DNA of 64,000 nucleotides, taken from Poteriospumella lacustris. Taxonomy: Eukaryota > Sar > Chrysophyceae > Chromulinales > Dinobryaceae. The notes below the pieces were generated by a model, which made no database searches, was not told the origin of the DNA, and was given only the letters and a program-made list of their open reading frames with translations. The stretch covers positions 1 through 64,000 of the forward strand of contig SMOI01000141.1 in the NCBI GenBank assembly GCA_008000375.1, read 5' to 3'. Below, in pieces: positions 10,400 through 20,488 of the stretch (position 1 is its first letter; each line of letters begins with the position of its first letter). The translations under genes and the position numbers were made by a program.

Positions 10400-13300
10400 T
10401 CACGGAACCGAGCGAGCACGCAGGTGCCCTTTACCTAACGTCCCCGCAATGCCCGCTGACTTCCGTCGCATCGCCTTGACCCCGGCCGTTGTTTCGTATC
10501 GAAATGGCGCGTCCCTCGATCCACCATCATTGTCGTCCTCGCCGTCATCACGGAACAGAGCCTTGCGAATGATGTGGTCGTTCGACGTTGGTAACGAAGA
10601 TGGCATGGGCTTGTACGCCACCTGTTGCGCCAGCGACATATACTGTACGACACAGTCTTCTACAGGCTGCTCGACGACATCACCGCCTACGTTGACACTG
10701 CGTTGTTCCGTATCGTCACAATGAGTATCGTCATCGCTTTGATGGGATGGCTGAGGCAGTTGTGCATAGTCACACACCATCGTCGTATCGTGCTCGTCGT
10801 CCGCGACAGTCTCATCGTCAGCTGGTTCCATTTTCACCACACGTGCACCGATGGCGCTGTCCACTACCGAGGTGGTTGGTGGCCATGAAGCGGCATGTGG
10901 TGTCTTGGTGGCACTGGGTAGTTTCGCGATGGGAGACAGATCCTGCGGATCCCCCAGCAAGTCGATCTCATGGTCTTCGGCCTCCTCGTCGCTGCTAACT
11001 GTCTTGTTAGCTTCTTCTGGTTCCGCGGGGGGCGAGGCAAGTTGAGTGGCGGAGTAGTTCGGACGATACAAGCCACCAAGGCCCCCACCACCATTGGACG
11101 ACTTCCTTTTCTTCGTGGCGTTGGCAGATGGATCCGAAAGGGACTTGTACATTCGAGATTGTTGCTCCCAAGCACGCTTCGCTTCATACGCAGCGGAGCG
11201 ACCATAGCTGCCCCCAGCAGTCGCACCAGCTGTCGACGTAGTTTGTTCCGTGTCCCTACCCACTGGCTCTTCGAAACCACCGGTAGTGGTGGTAGTGATG
11301 GTGGTATCCATCAATCCTGTCGCTGGTGGTCGCTCCATGCGGGAGCAACCACGGTTGGGGGTCGTCAACACATCGGGGAAAGTGGGATACAAACAACGGA
11401 ACAGATACGTCACCAGATGACGCAGCAACTCTTGCTTACAGGCAACGACGTCCTGAAAACGTGCTCGACAGGCAGCTGTTGTCAATGTGGGTTGCAGTGT
11501 GAGTTCATCCCATTGAAGCACGTTGTCGCGCAGACAAATCGTCCATCGTTCGTGAACACCCGTGACGACGTCTCGCGCGTTGGCCGAGGTATCCGTAGCG
11601 AGAGCACTCGATGGAGGACAACGTAGCGGCGTGTTCAATTCAAAATCACGCACTATGTCCATTTCGGAGGTGGAAATGCCCGCCGAAGTGGTGCAGGATG
11701 CTGCCGATTGAATGAACGCGACGAGCATGTCGATATCTTCCAGCGCCAACACACGATGCGGACGCGCGGCTAGCGACGGAAACGATCGCAGTGCTTGCTG
11801 TCGTAGCTGCAACAGCTGCATGGTGAACTCATCCCGATCCGCCAACACGAACGGCAGTGGTAGCTGTGCAAAGTAGAGCCCATCGCTGTCGCTGGTAGTC
11901 ACCAAAGGTGCCGCCGTTGGAAATGTGATATATCGATTGGATGCAGCCTCTTCGGTGACACGGTGGGGGTTCTCAGGAGACGGTCGAGGGCGTTTGGGTA
12001 CTGGTCCATGATCAGGACCCACTGCATCGCTTCCACACTCGGAGGAGGAGAGACGTGTGGTGGGAGTCGCCGAAGGTACGCTTCCCGCGGGCAACAGTAA
12101 CGAAGCAAAGCGAGAGGTCGCTGCCAGCTCTTGCCACGATTTCGACGCCGTATAGGTGACCTGCTGTGGCTGCTGCTGACGTAGAAAGAGGCGATGGTGA
12201 CGAAGAAACTCCGTCGAGAAATTGATGAAGTCCTTGGGGACCTTGTGTACATCCTCGTCGTAGGGTTTAACATGGTGACTGACCACCGCAGATGACGACA
12301 CTTGTTGTTGAAGCCCCTGGCCCGACAAATAGGCCCAACCCAAATTACTCACCGCGTACGATTGATACGAATACCCATCCGCTCGAACCCGAGTGGAGAC
12401 CTCAATCAAAGTTGCGGTATCACTGCAATGCCCAGAGAAGGCTTTCGCCATCGCTAAATCATGTCCTAAAGCTTTCCACCATTCCGGAGTATGATGCTTG
12501 CCCTGCCCATAAAACTTCTTGTCCGCGTACCCGTGGACACGCTGTGTCGTCTTATCACTTCGCCCCAGTAGTAAATTGATGGGTGTCGTCAACCCGTAGA
12601 AGCTACCACAATCTTTCATCGTATGCAAGAGCATGTATACGTCACGACTTACGTCGATGAGAGGATCTTCGTACGCAGCCACTGTGTCCGGTTGGTTGGC
12701 CGATTGTTGTTGGGCACCATCGACTCGTTGAGTGGATTCCAATAACCGTAGATCCTTCCATTTTTGATCACACAAATCGCAGCAAGAACGACTCACTTGG
12801 CCATGGCTGGTCTCATTCGTCGCGGGTACACTCTCGCCGAAATAGTCCAAAATGGCCAACCGACGACAATGCCATCGTCCTCGAGCGTAGTCCTTCATGT
12901 AATCAATACTGCTTCGTCCTCCTGGTCGATCTTTGATCAAATGATAGCTGGAATTGATGTCGTTTGGTGACCAGAGCAGGTAGCAATACGATGGCAACCC
13001 ATCTCGCCCCGCACGGCCCGTCTGTTGATAGTAACCCTCCACCGAGAGGGCTAACCCGTAATGAATGACCAAGCGCACATCTGCTTTGTTAATGCCCATA
13101 CCAAAGGCGGTGGTGGATACGACCACTTGTACATCATTTTTCAGAAAGGCTTGATGCACCGTGTGTCTTTCTTCCATCGTCATGTCGGCGTGGTAAAAGG
13201 CCACTTGGATACCGGTCAGCAGCGAGCTGTTCACGACACAGTTGGCAACTTCTTCGCACAGTTTCTTCGAATTTACGTACACCAAGGTTGTGAAATATGG

Positions 13301-14149
13301 AATGTCATCCTCCGGCACATTTGCCAATGGAATGTTGTGGTCTTTTGCATAGGATTTGAGTTGTTTTCGTCGAAACGCACTCATGATTTCGACGATATCT
13401 TCGGTATTCGTGCGTTTACCCACAAAATACTTCAGATTGGGACGATTCAGATTGTTCTTGATCTTCAGTACGTTTTGCAACTGTAAATGCTGAATAATCT
13501 CTTCTTCGACGGTTGGAGTAGCAGAAGCGGTCAGTGCGATGATCGGAACGCTGGGGCCCAGAATCTCACGGATAACGTCCAACAAACGATACTCGTGGCG
13601 GAAATCATGACCCCATTCCGATACACAGTGACTTTCATCAATCGCCACAGAGACGATGGGAACTTTATGGTGCAATACGTTCAAGTTATGTTTCCAATTT
13701 TGTAACTTCTCTGGTGTGGTATACACGACCACCGCTTTGCCATCCATAGCCATTCTCTCCATTTCATAGGTGGCCAACGAGCAAGCAGGAATGTTCATGG
13801 ATAATAGTGCAGTAATCTGGTCTTCTATCAACGAGAGAAGTGGAGATATAACCAGCGAAACACATGGAATTCCAAACTCACGCAAAGTCACTGCAGGCAA
13901 CTGAAACATCAATGACTTTCCGGAACCAGTGGCCATACTGACAAAGCAATCTCGTTTGTCGCGCAAAATAGCTTTGCAAACTTCCAATTGACCAGCTTTG
14001 AAAGACTTGTGGCCCCAGTACTTATTGAGACAAAACAAAAGCTGTTGCTCGACTTCATCAATTTGTTCGAAGGCATGAATTGCCTGTTCATCATCTTGCA
14101 ACATCTCAACCCCGTTCTGTTGGAGGCTATACGTACGCAGGTTTTGCAT
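10400..14149 (-). CDS. RecQ-family ATP-dependent DNA helicase
   Basis: A single intronless exon encodes 1249 aa. The N-terminal half is a RecQ helicase that unwinds DNA 3' to 5' during recombination and fork repair. Motif 0 is around FKAGQLEVCKAIL (residues 50-62) and Walker A is TGSGKS at 74-79. The DEAH-type motif is DESHCVSEWGHDFRHEY, and motif V/VI reads FGMGINKADVRLVIHYG ... QQTGRAGRDG. The RecQ zinc-binding region follows (CRRLAILDYFGE, then CCDLCDQKW). The C-terminal 650 residues are Ser/Thr/Pro-rich with no recognisable RQC or HRDC domain, apart from a short helical stretch near residue 800. Because those domains are not evident, I do not assign it to WRN, BLM or another RECQ subgroup. 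The ATG at 14147-14149 is the first in frame. A possible donor (GGTAAAGG) near the 3' end could shorten or alter the last dozen residues. Confidence 0.9.
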   Translation of the reverse strand: MQNLRTYSLQQNGVEMLQDDEQAIHAFEQIDEVEQQLLFCLNKYWGHKSFKAGQLEVCKAILRDKRDCFVSMATGSGKSLMFQLPAVTLREFGIPCVSLVISPLLSLIEDQITALLSMNIPACSLATYEMERMAMDGKAVVVYTTPEKLQNWKHNLNVLHHKVPIVSVAIDESHCVSEWGHDFRHEYRLLDVIREILGPSVPIIALTASATPTVEEEIIQHLQLQNVLKIKNNLNRPNLKYFVGKRTNTEDIVEIMSAFRRKQLKSYAKDHNIPLANVPEDDIPYFTTLVYVNSKKLCEEVANCVVNSSLLTGIQVAFYHADMTMEERHTVHQAFLKNDVQVVVSTTAFGMGINKADVRLVIHYGLALSVEGYYQQTGRAGRDGLPSYCYLLWSPNDINSSYHLIKDRPGGRSSIDYMKDYARGRWHCRRLAILDYFGESVPATNETSHGQVSRSCCDLCDQKWKDLRLLESTQRVDGAQQQSANQPDTVAAYEDPLIDVSRDVYMLLHTMKDCGSFYGLTTPINLLLGRSDKTTQRVHGYADKKFYGQGKHHTPEWWKALGHDLAMAKAFSGHCSDTATLIEVSTRVRADGYSYQSYAVSNLGWAYLSGQGLQQQVSSSAVVSHHVKPYDEDVHKVPKDFINFSTEFLRHHRLFLRQQQPQQVTYTASKSWQELAATSRFASLLLPAGSVPSATPTTRLSSSECGSDAVGPDHGPVPKRPRPSPENPHRVTEEAASNRYITFPTAAPLVTTSDSDGLYFAQLPLPFVLADRDEFTMQLLQLRQQALRSFPSLAARPHRVLALEDIDMLVAFIQSAASCTTSAGISTSEMDIVRDFELNTPLRCPPSSALATDTSANARDVVTGVHERWTICLRDNVLQWDELTLQPTLTTAACRARFQDVVACKQELLRHLVTYLFRCLYPTFPDVLTTPNRGCSRMERPPATGLMDTTITTTTTGGFEEPVGRDTEQTTSTAGATAGGSYGRSAAYEAKRAWEQQSRMYKSLSDPSANATKKRKSSNGGGGLGGLYRPNYSATQLASPPAEPEEANKTVSSDEEAEDHEIDLLGDPQDLSPIAKLPSATKTPHAASWPPTTSVVDSAIGARVVKMEPADDETVADDEHDTTMVCDYAQLPQPSHQSDDDTHCDDTEQRSVNVGGDVVEQPVEDCVVQYMSLAQQVAYKPMPSSLPTSNDHIIRKALFRDDGEDDNDGGSRDAPFRYETTAGVKAMRRKSAGIAGTLGKGHLRARSVP

Positions 14150-14532
14150 GTAATGTAATCAAACCACCATGCCCACTGCCTGTTTAGCTTTACTTGACAT
14201 TTATCGTAATGGCTGACAGGTTTGAATTCAAGTCCGCCGCCGTCGTCGTCATCCTGTACTAGCCATAGATGCGTAGCAGTGGACCATGGAGCAGTGGAGA
14301 GTATTGGTTTGATTAATGATATTACGCATTTGCATGACCAAGCTGTTCCCTGTGTGCATTTTAAAAAGTAGTGATTATTCTCTCTCAAACATTTTTCTAT
14401 TTACAAAGTTTCTGGGCAGTGCAGTGCGGGCTATACGAGCATATGTTTGACTGTATTCACCGACAGAGCACCGACAGTAGGTCAACAAGGGGCGTTTTCG
14501 GAAGTGAGAAGTCGAGATGATGGAGGAGACTT
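14150..14532. other. RecQ upstream region
   Basis: A 383-bp spacer upstream of RecQ and downstream of the LRR gene, both on the minus strand. An open minus-strand frame runs into the RecQ start region from upstream, but it is in another frame and I treat it as chance. Confidence 0.4.
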
Positions 14533-15612
14533 CTATTTCTTCTTTCCCTTTTTGCCACCTTTGCCTTTCTTGCCACCTTTCTTGCCACCACCTTTCTTGA
14601 ACAGTTTCTCGAACAGGTCCATCGGCAATGTCAAATCGACCAAGAATTCCTTGATCTTCGACTCAGGTGTCATCGCTTCGATGAGAATTTCAGCACCAGC
14701 GGCACCAATTCGATTGTACATCAAATCGACGCTGGTTAAAGCACTGTTGGGATTCAACAAACAGTCACGGAAAGCTCGAAGTCCAAGTAAGTCTTCTTCT
14801 TCGTGATCGATCATGTTGTCTGCCAAGACCAATGTCTCCAACTTTCTGTTTACCATTAACCCAGCACACAGTGCTTGCAATCCACGGCCTCCCAATCTGT
14901 TACCAGCAATATTGAGTGTATCCAAATTGCTTCTCGTGTTCGCCAACAAATCGGCCAGATGTTTGCCAGCTTCTGCATCCAGAGAACAGAACTGTAAGTG
15001 GAGCTGTTTCAAGGCCATATTCGTTCGTAGTCCTCGACATAACATGTTACACCCATCTGTTCCTAATTGGACGTTGTAGTCGAGCTTTAATGTGAGCAGA
15101 GAAACGTTGTTTCCGAACGAGAGAGCTTGGCCAAGTGCGTTGCAACCGCGCGACCCAATGTTGTTGTCCAACAACTCCAAATAAGTGATGGCTACATCAG
15201 CACCTCCAAGACGCAATACTTCTGCAATAGCCGCGGCACCATCGTCGCCACAATGGCACCGCCAAAGACGAATGGATTTGAGCTTCTTGTATGGGCCACC
15301 CTTCATACCAGGACCTGAGCCCATGACAGCAGTCATCAAAGCCCGTGTTCCTCCAGGACCCAGAGGACCAAACTCATCATCAATCAAGATTTGATCCATA
15401 GGTTTATCAGGCTCTTCCTCTGGTGGAGTAAGCGCTCTGGCAACCCCAGTGTTGACTGCAATGCCAATGACTTTGGTATATTTTTGATAATTGGAAATGA
15501 GCAAAGCCGGATCTTCGCCTTCCGGCAATTCCGGACCGGCCTTTCCACCGCCTTGCTTCTTAGGCGGCATCGTAAACTTCGTTAAATATGAGATTCTGAT
15601 GTTTTCATTCAT
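14533..15612 (-). CDS. Leucine-rich-repeat protein, ribonuclease-inhibitor type
   Basis: A single exon encodes 345 aa from the ATG at 15568-15570 (MPPKKQGGGK) or 359 aa from the ATG at 15610-15612 (MNENIRISYL). I give the longer bound but think the MPPKK start at least as likely. From about residue 115 there are repeated LRR units such as ITYLELLDNNIGSRGCNALG, LLTLKLDYNVQLGTDGC, LDTLNIAGNRLGGRGLQAL and LTSVDLMYNRIGAAGAEIL. The spacing is 28-30 residues, the ribonuclease-inhibitor/NLRC class. The C-terminus is a Lys/Gly-rich tail of about 25 residues. Such LRR proteins are common scaffolds of cilia and cytoskeleton. The next gene, transcribed divergently across 235 bp, is the axonemal LRR protein DRC5, so a shared flagellar role is plausible but not shown. 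Confidence 0.85.
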   Translation of the reverse strand: MNENIRISYLTKFTMPPKKQGGGKAGPELPEGEDPALLISNYQKYTKVIGIAVNTGVARALTPPEEEPDKPMDQILIDDEFGPLGPGGTRALMTAVMGSGPGMKGGPYKKLKSIRLWRCHCGDDGAAAIAEVLRLGGADVAITYLELLDNNIGSRGCNALGQALSFGNNVSLLTLKLDYNVQLGTDGCNMLCRGLRTNMALKQLHLQFCSLDAEAGKHLADLLANTRSNLDTLNIAGNRLGGRGLQALCAGLMVNRKLETLVLADNMIDHEEEDLLGLRAFRDCLLNPNSALTSVDLMYNRIGAAGAEILIEAMTPESKIKEFLVDLTLPMDLFEKLFKKGGGKKGGKKGKGGKKGKKK

Positions 15613-15847
15613 AGGTTGGTTTTCTTGTTCGTCGACCGCCGCCAAATCTATTCGTTACTCCGCCTCATCGGAATTCTGAGTCACTCTCCTGCCAAAATTC
15701 AGCGAAAAAAGCATCTGTCTGTCGCGAATATGCACAGCAACGAAACGGCTACGAGGGGTGTTCGTTGATCACTCGTTGATCACTTCTCTCGGTTGTTGTC
15801 ATCACAAACGAAGTCGATTCATTTACTGAAACAAAGCGACGAGGAAA

Positions 15848-17219
15848 ATGGCGATTCGGTGTGGGTATACTGTGGGCCGAAGTACGGGCGAATCGTCACT
15901 GAGTGACCAGCTGAGAGTATATCAGCAAAGAACCATCCGCAGTGAGGAAAAATCGCGAGTCACCCAAGCGTCTCTTGCTCGTCCACCGAACCCTGCTCAT
16001 GAAAAGTTGGTTACGAAGTGCATTAGAGTTGTGGTCGAAAACTTTGGTGATAGACCTGTGCGGGAAGTGATTCCTCCTCCGCTCATGGCTGAGATAACAA
16101 AGCAACTCCCGGCCAATTTGTCGCCGGTCATCGGGGCCAAATATATCTACAATGAAAGTTATTGGAAGAAATGCTGTGTCGACAAATATGGATGGCATAA
16201 TTGTCAATTGGAAGAGCACAATTTGTTGTGGAAGCAACTGTATTTTGAGAAACTGGTTCAAGAACGGTTGGAAGACTTCGATGCGGTCACGGAGGATGTT
16301 GAGACATTATATGAGCTCATTGATGCTTGTTCCGACTACATTTTCGCCATCAAATTCCAACAACTTCCTTCGCACTTGGAATTATTTGAAATCTGTCAGT
16401 TGCTTCCCAACTTAACCAAGTTGGATTGTGTATATGGCATCAAGAAGATTGGTATGAACTACGAACGTCTGCTCTTCGGAATGAAGATCTCCGATGCAAC
16501 CTCATTGGCCAAGATCTTTGATCAAACGGAAACCTTAACATCCGTCATTTTATCGGGCAACTTGATTGATGACGATTTGTTGCGAATGTTGATGACGGGT
16601 TTGATCAAGAACAACACCATCACCCATTTGGATTTGTCGCACAATAAAATCACCAACCACGGTGCTCGGCTTCTTTCGAAGTTGTTGGGTGAAAACAGTG
16701 TATTAACGACCTTGAATTTGAGTGATAACATGATTCATGCGGAAGGTGGCCGTTATTTGGCTCGTGGTATGCGTGAGAACGATGGTTTGTTGCAGTTGAA
16801 TTTGCGCCTCAATCGACTGGGTGATGAAGGGTGCAGTCTTCTCTTGGAAGGCCTTCGGGACAATACCAGTTTGACGGATTTGAACTTAGCATCCAATGCG
16901 ATGGGCCCACAGGTATAGCTTCACCGCCTTTTCTCTTGCGCTTTGATGATAGTCTGACTGTGACTGGTGATGATGTATACAGGCTGCACAAGTATTACTG
17001 TCGATCTTACGCGACCCAGAACATCACATCACAACGTTGGACATTTCCGGCAATGAATTGACAGCGGATCAGTTCGAATTGATGCGTGTTTCGTTGTCCA
17101 ACAACAAATCCTTGACCAGTGTTGATGTACGCAAAAATCCGGGCTGTACCCAAGCGGCCAAAGCCGTCGCCGAAATCGAACGTATCGCTCATCAAAACGA
17201 ATATTATTCGCGTCGATAA
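15848..17219 (+). CDS. DRC5: Dynein regulatory complex subunit 5 (TCTE1-like)
   Basis: Two exons (15848-16912 and 16983-17219, intron 70 bp) encode 433 aa. The protein should be part of the nexin-dynein regulatory complex, which links doublet microtubules and controls ciliary bending. The N-terminal half carries the TCTE1 signature: an ESYWKKCC-type motif near residue 105, LTKLDCVYGIKKIGMNYE near 195-212, and FGMKISDATSLAKIFDQ. LRR units follow: VILSGNLIDDDLL, HLDLSHNKITNHGARLL, TLNLSDNMIHAEGGRYLA, LNLRLNRLGDEGCSLLLEG and LDISGNELTADQ. Splicing gives AMGPQ|AAQVLLSILRD, which continues the repeat pattern. Length fits the human protein (about 500 aa). The neighbouring minus-strand gene is another LRR protein. 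Confidence 0.9.
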
Positions 17220-17499
17220 ACCGAACAGTAACTCCGTCTCCTCTCTCCCTCCTCTTCTCTTTCTTTTATGCATTATTATGGACCATGGCGTTTAGCATGA
17301 ATGTATGGTGGTGTAGGAGAGTGAGTGTGCGTTTCGAAACGCCACCATCATCATCGTCGGAAGTCAGCAGGGCGGACAGCAACAAGCTGATCAATGAATC
17401 AAAATGATCATGTTTTCCAATGAAATACCACTAGGTGGCCAGCAACGGAGCTCATTTCCGATACCTGCATATTGTTGTTAGTATTGGAAATATCGAAAG

Positions 17500-18600
17500 A
17501 TGATAAGTGCTCCTCTCTTAATGAGATGGGTGTTCAGCTGTCTGCTGTTGTGTTGTATCCTTCCGTGGTGTAGGTCGGCAGATGTTAATGGTGAATGCAA
17601 TCCTCATTTCCACAATCTTGAAGCCGTGGAAAGGACAGTTGTTAAAGCGAAAGAGCTTCTTGGGCGGTTTCCTACGGAGGTGGCTTTGAAAGATCGCTTG
17701 GCGGTGATGGTCTTGTTTTCTCGAGGATTTGGTTTGCAATCTGGTGCTGGAAGTAATCGCCTGAATTTTCTCAATTGTGCGTTGAAGCAGTTTCTTTCTC
17801 GTGTGGCAAAGGCAACTCCTGTGGATATCTATATCTGGGTATTGGAAGGGGAATCCCCGACGCAACCGATTGAGGTGCCTGATTGGCTTAATGCCACGTC
17901 GTTCCCACGGGTAAATGTCATTCCCATTCCCCGAGAAACTTGGAGAGTTCCGTGTGGCCTTATGCATGACTCGAAGTGGAATCTGCGAAAGCATTTTGCG
18001 GTCGATTATTACTTGATGGGACGATGGCGGTTGACGTTCAGTTTGGACTTTGCAAAAGCAATGGGATACGAATATCATATGCAATTTGATGATGATGCTG
18101 TGGCATTGAGTGATGTCCCTTTCAATATCGTGGAGAAGATGCGTACGGAGTCACATAGTATGGCGGTAACCTCTGATTGGATTCGTGAAAATCAACATGT
18201 GATTTTAGGGTTACCCGAATTGTCCAGTTTCTGGTTGCGAATGAATAAGTTTCAACCCGTTGGTGATCTATATGACCATTGCAATCCCAAATCCATCGAT
18301 GGATTAACCACTCAAGGATGGGATGCAGGTTATCATCCAGGGTTTTGGTTAATCACGAAGGTATCCTGGTGGTTTTCGGAACAACCACAAAGTTACTTGG
18401 AAACCATTCTGCGCTCGGGCAAAGATGTGGAAGGACGTTGGCAAGAGCAAGCGGTGATGAATATTATGAAAAGTATCTTCATTCCTACCTCACAGGTGTT
18501 GGTCATGCACAAGCCAGACATTGGTCATGATCGTCATCGACGAGACAACTTCATCAATTGGTGTGAGAAACAGGGTTATCCGGCTTTGTATCACCAATAG
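17500..18600 (+). CDS. GT15 (KRE2/MNT1)-like mannosyltransferase, type II membrane or secreted
   Basis: A single exon encodes 366 aa. Residues 8-27 form a hydrophobic segment (VFSCLLLCCILPWCRS), a signal peptide or type II anchor, placing the protein in the secretory pathway. The catalytic region contains FDDDA near residue 195, a DXD-like metal site. The C-terminal part (EGRWQEQAVMNIMKS then HKPDIGHDRHRRDN) resembles the end of fungal GT15 alpha-1,2-mannosyltransferases, where ERWGDAPVHSIA is followed by DIGY. From this I infer transfer of mannose to glycans in the Golgi. The match is from remembered family patterns, so a different GT-A-fold glycosyltransferase is possible. The ATG at 17500 is followed at once by the hydrophobic segment, which supports this start. 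Confidence 0.6.
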   Translation: MISAPLLMRWVFSCLLLCCILPWCRSADVNGECNPHFHNLEAVERTVVKAKELLGRFPTEVALKDRLAVMVLFSRGFGLQSGAGSNRLNFLNCALKQFLSRVAKATPVDIYIWVLEGESPTQPIEVPDWLNATSFPRVNVIPIPRETWRVPCGLMHDSKWNLRKHFAVDYYLMGRWRLTFSLDFAKAMGYEYHMQFDDDAVALSDVPFNIVEKMRTESHSMAVTSDWIRENQHVILGLPELSSFWLRMNKFQPVGDLYDHCNPKSIDGLTTQGWDAGYHPGFWLITKVSWWFSEQPQSYLETILRSGKDVEGRWQEQAVMNIMKSIFIPTSQVLVMHKPDIGHDRHRRDNFINWCEKQGYPALYHQ

Positions 18601-18921
18601 CGAGGGCGACGGGTGAATCACTACACTGAAGCATCGTTGATCATGTAACCGCGATTATGATCGTAAATCATCAAGGAGGGTTTGGTTTGGGTGAAGAGAA
18701 TACAAAATAACATGATTTACATGCTGTGAGTGCTACAAGGTGATCCAGGTGGGTGGTGTCTATACAGAAAGAGAACGAGCGACGCTGTAGGCGACCATGA
18801 AAGAAAGGAACTGCAGGGAGAAGAGAGAGAAGGGGGGGGCAAAAAAGAAAAGTATCAAAACAGTACGCGAGGTACGGATCAAGGAAGGAGGAAATGCAAT
18901 AAAATAGCGAAGAATGACTTT
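18601..18921. other. Spacer between convergent genes
   Basis: A 321-bp stretch that is purine-rich near 18780-18900. No gene seen. Confidence 0.4.
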
Positions 18922-19926
18922 CTATAAATCAAAGCGCATTCCAGTCACTTCGACCATAGAGATGCGACGCTCTTCATCAAGGTGAAGAATTGAATCACAG
19001 ACCAATGCCACTGGCAACGGATTGGCTCGTAAAGGCATTCTATTACCTGTTACGGATTGATAATAATCGAAGGGGTCCGTGAAAGTGTTCCGAACGGGTG
19101 GGAAAATCGGAGGAGTTGACAATGTGACGAAGGGCGCGCGTGGCGCTTGCACTGCTTCAGTCGTCGCACCATCTTCAATCAGATCGATGGTGCTGAAGTC
19201 TTTTTTATATCCTTCGATAGACTCAAACATATGCTCCACGAATGAGATAGGATGAATGTCGTACATCAACGTGAAGTCCACTTTCGTTCTAAACACCACT
19301 TTACTACGAGCGGTGTCCGTTCGGGTAACGACTTGCACATCCTCAACAGAGATAACTTGATCAGGATGTAACTTCGTGGTCAAGTACATCGCATTAATGA
19401 AGCTTAGTACTCCATGCAAATCAGGAGCGGGTTGATTGTGAAACATACTCGACGGAAACAACGAATTCGATTCGGCATTTCCCATGGACGTCAACAGCAC
19501 ACCATTATGAAATTGACGCTTCATCACCAAATTATCCACCGAATATGTTCGAAAAAACGCGTAAAACAAGTTGTAGTCGTGTGAATTGGTCACGTTGGCC
19601 ATCATGGCTGCATAATGCCTCCGAATATCACGTTTGAAGAGTCGCGGTACCACCACCGTGGACTTCCTCTTTCGTTTCGGTCGGATACGTTTCCTTTTGG
19701 GCTTCGAACTTTCAGATAAGGACGTACTATCCGCCGTGGAAGAAGCATTATCGGTTTCACCGTCGCCTTCTTCAGACAAGTCCATGCCATCCTCATCCTC
19801 ATCGTCCTGGAGATCACCGGATTCTTTTCTTTCGAGCCATTCGAGTTCTTCCAACCAATCATCATCCATCGGCACCCATGCTGCGTGGTCAGCAAAATTG
19901 ACAACTGCGGAGACCTCTTGTGTCAT
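18922..19926 (-). CDS. Unrecognised protein with acidic and basic N-terminal tracts
   Basis: A single exon encodes 334 aa. Residues 20-75 are acidic and Ser-rich. They are followed by a strongly basic stretch (KPKRKRIRPKRKRK, about 77-90) that looks like a nuclear localisation signal. The remaining 240 residues look globular: RRHYAAMMANVTNSHDYNLF, LHGVLSFINAMYLTTKLHPD and a strand-rich region with VEDVQVVTRTDTARSKVVF. No signal peptide, membrane segment or known domain is evident. Globular regions of this kind follow bZIP or similar segments in some stramenopile proteins, but I cannot confirm a relationship. The coding quality is good and the ATG at 19924-19926 is the first in frame. Confidence 0.7.
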   Translation of the reverse strand: MTQEVSAVVNFADHAAWVPMDDDWLEELEWLERKESGDLQDDEDEDGMDLSEEGDGETDNASSTADSTSLSESSKPKRKRIRPKRKRKSTVVVPRLFKRDIRRHYAAMMANVTNSHDYNLFYAFFRTYSVDNLVMKRQFHNGVLLTSMGNAESNSLFPSSMFHNQPAPDLHGVLSFINAMYLTTKLHPDQVISVEDVQVVTRTDTARSKVVFRTKVDFTLMYDIHPISFVEHMFESIEGYKKDFSTIDLIEDGATTEAVQAPRAPFVTLSTPPIFPPVRNTFTDPFDYYQSVTGNRMPLRANPLPVALVCDSILHLDEERRISMVEVTGMRFDL

Positions 19927-20040
19927 TTGCGTGTCTTGATCAAGTCACTGTGTGTTCAACCAACCCGTATTCCTAACAACAAACTTCAACCGCGGCACTT
20001 GTCTCTCCTTTGTACAATTCTTCGTGACGACTGTGTTCTT

Positions 20041-20259
20041 TTATATTTCCAATAGGAGACCCTTCTTGTAATTAAGTGGACCGAGACCTTCTTCCCATTC
20101 CGCCTTGTCCAACCAAGAGGTGGTGACGGGAGTTTGGAAGCGAAGTGCGTTGTTGGCAGCGTCCAGCAGCAGCAGCTCCGGTGACGTGACGATGGTCCGC
20201 GGAGTGCGAAAGGCAGGAGGCGCGGACAAGGCGTTTCACTTTCCTTCGGACCCGTACAT
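20041..20259 (-). pseudogene. Small coding-like frame with an in-frame TGA
   Basis: Reading the minus strand from the ATG at 20257-20259 gives MYGSEGK, then TGA at 20236-20238. After that comes a well-behaved 64-codon frame (NALSAPPAFRTPRTIVT ... WEEGLGPLNYKKGLLLEI) ending in TAA at 20041-20043. Composition and residue choice of the second part look like real protein, but no start codon serves it directly. The options are a nonsense mutation, a sequencing error, an unseen upstream exon, or recoding of TGA. I found no convincing selenocysteine insertion element downstream. The family is not recognised. It lies in the gap between the SET gene and the 18922-19926 gene. Confidence 0.35.
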
Positions 20260-20488
20260 ACAGCTAACCCCAACGTCTTACGGTCACACTTCACACTATA
20301 CGTAGTCAATCGATGAAGACTCGCTCAGGTCATCGGAGAAAGCAGGAAAAAGTATGAAAAGAGTGCAGATATGTTTGTGAGCTTTTCTCACGAGGATTCA
20401 CAATAATAGAGAGGGAGACATGAATACGGGAACTGATTACAATCGACCAACGCCCTGGCGGCTACATATCGCTGAAAGAAGAGCCCAC

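Noticed and set aside
16913-16982. DRC5 ending at the stop just after 16912
   Set aside because: Splicing over 70 bp with good GT-AG sites extends the LRR pattern and restores the normal C-terminus.
19930-20040. SECIS-like element that would explain the in-frame TGA at 20236
   Set aside because: No ATGA...AA...TGA-type stem could be recognised in the expected place.
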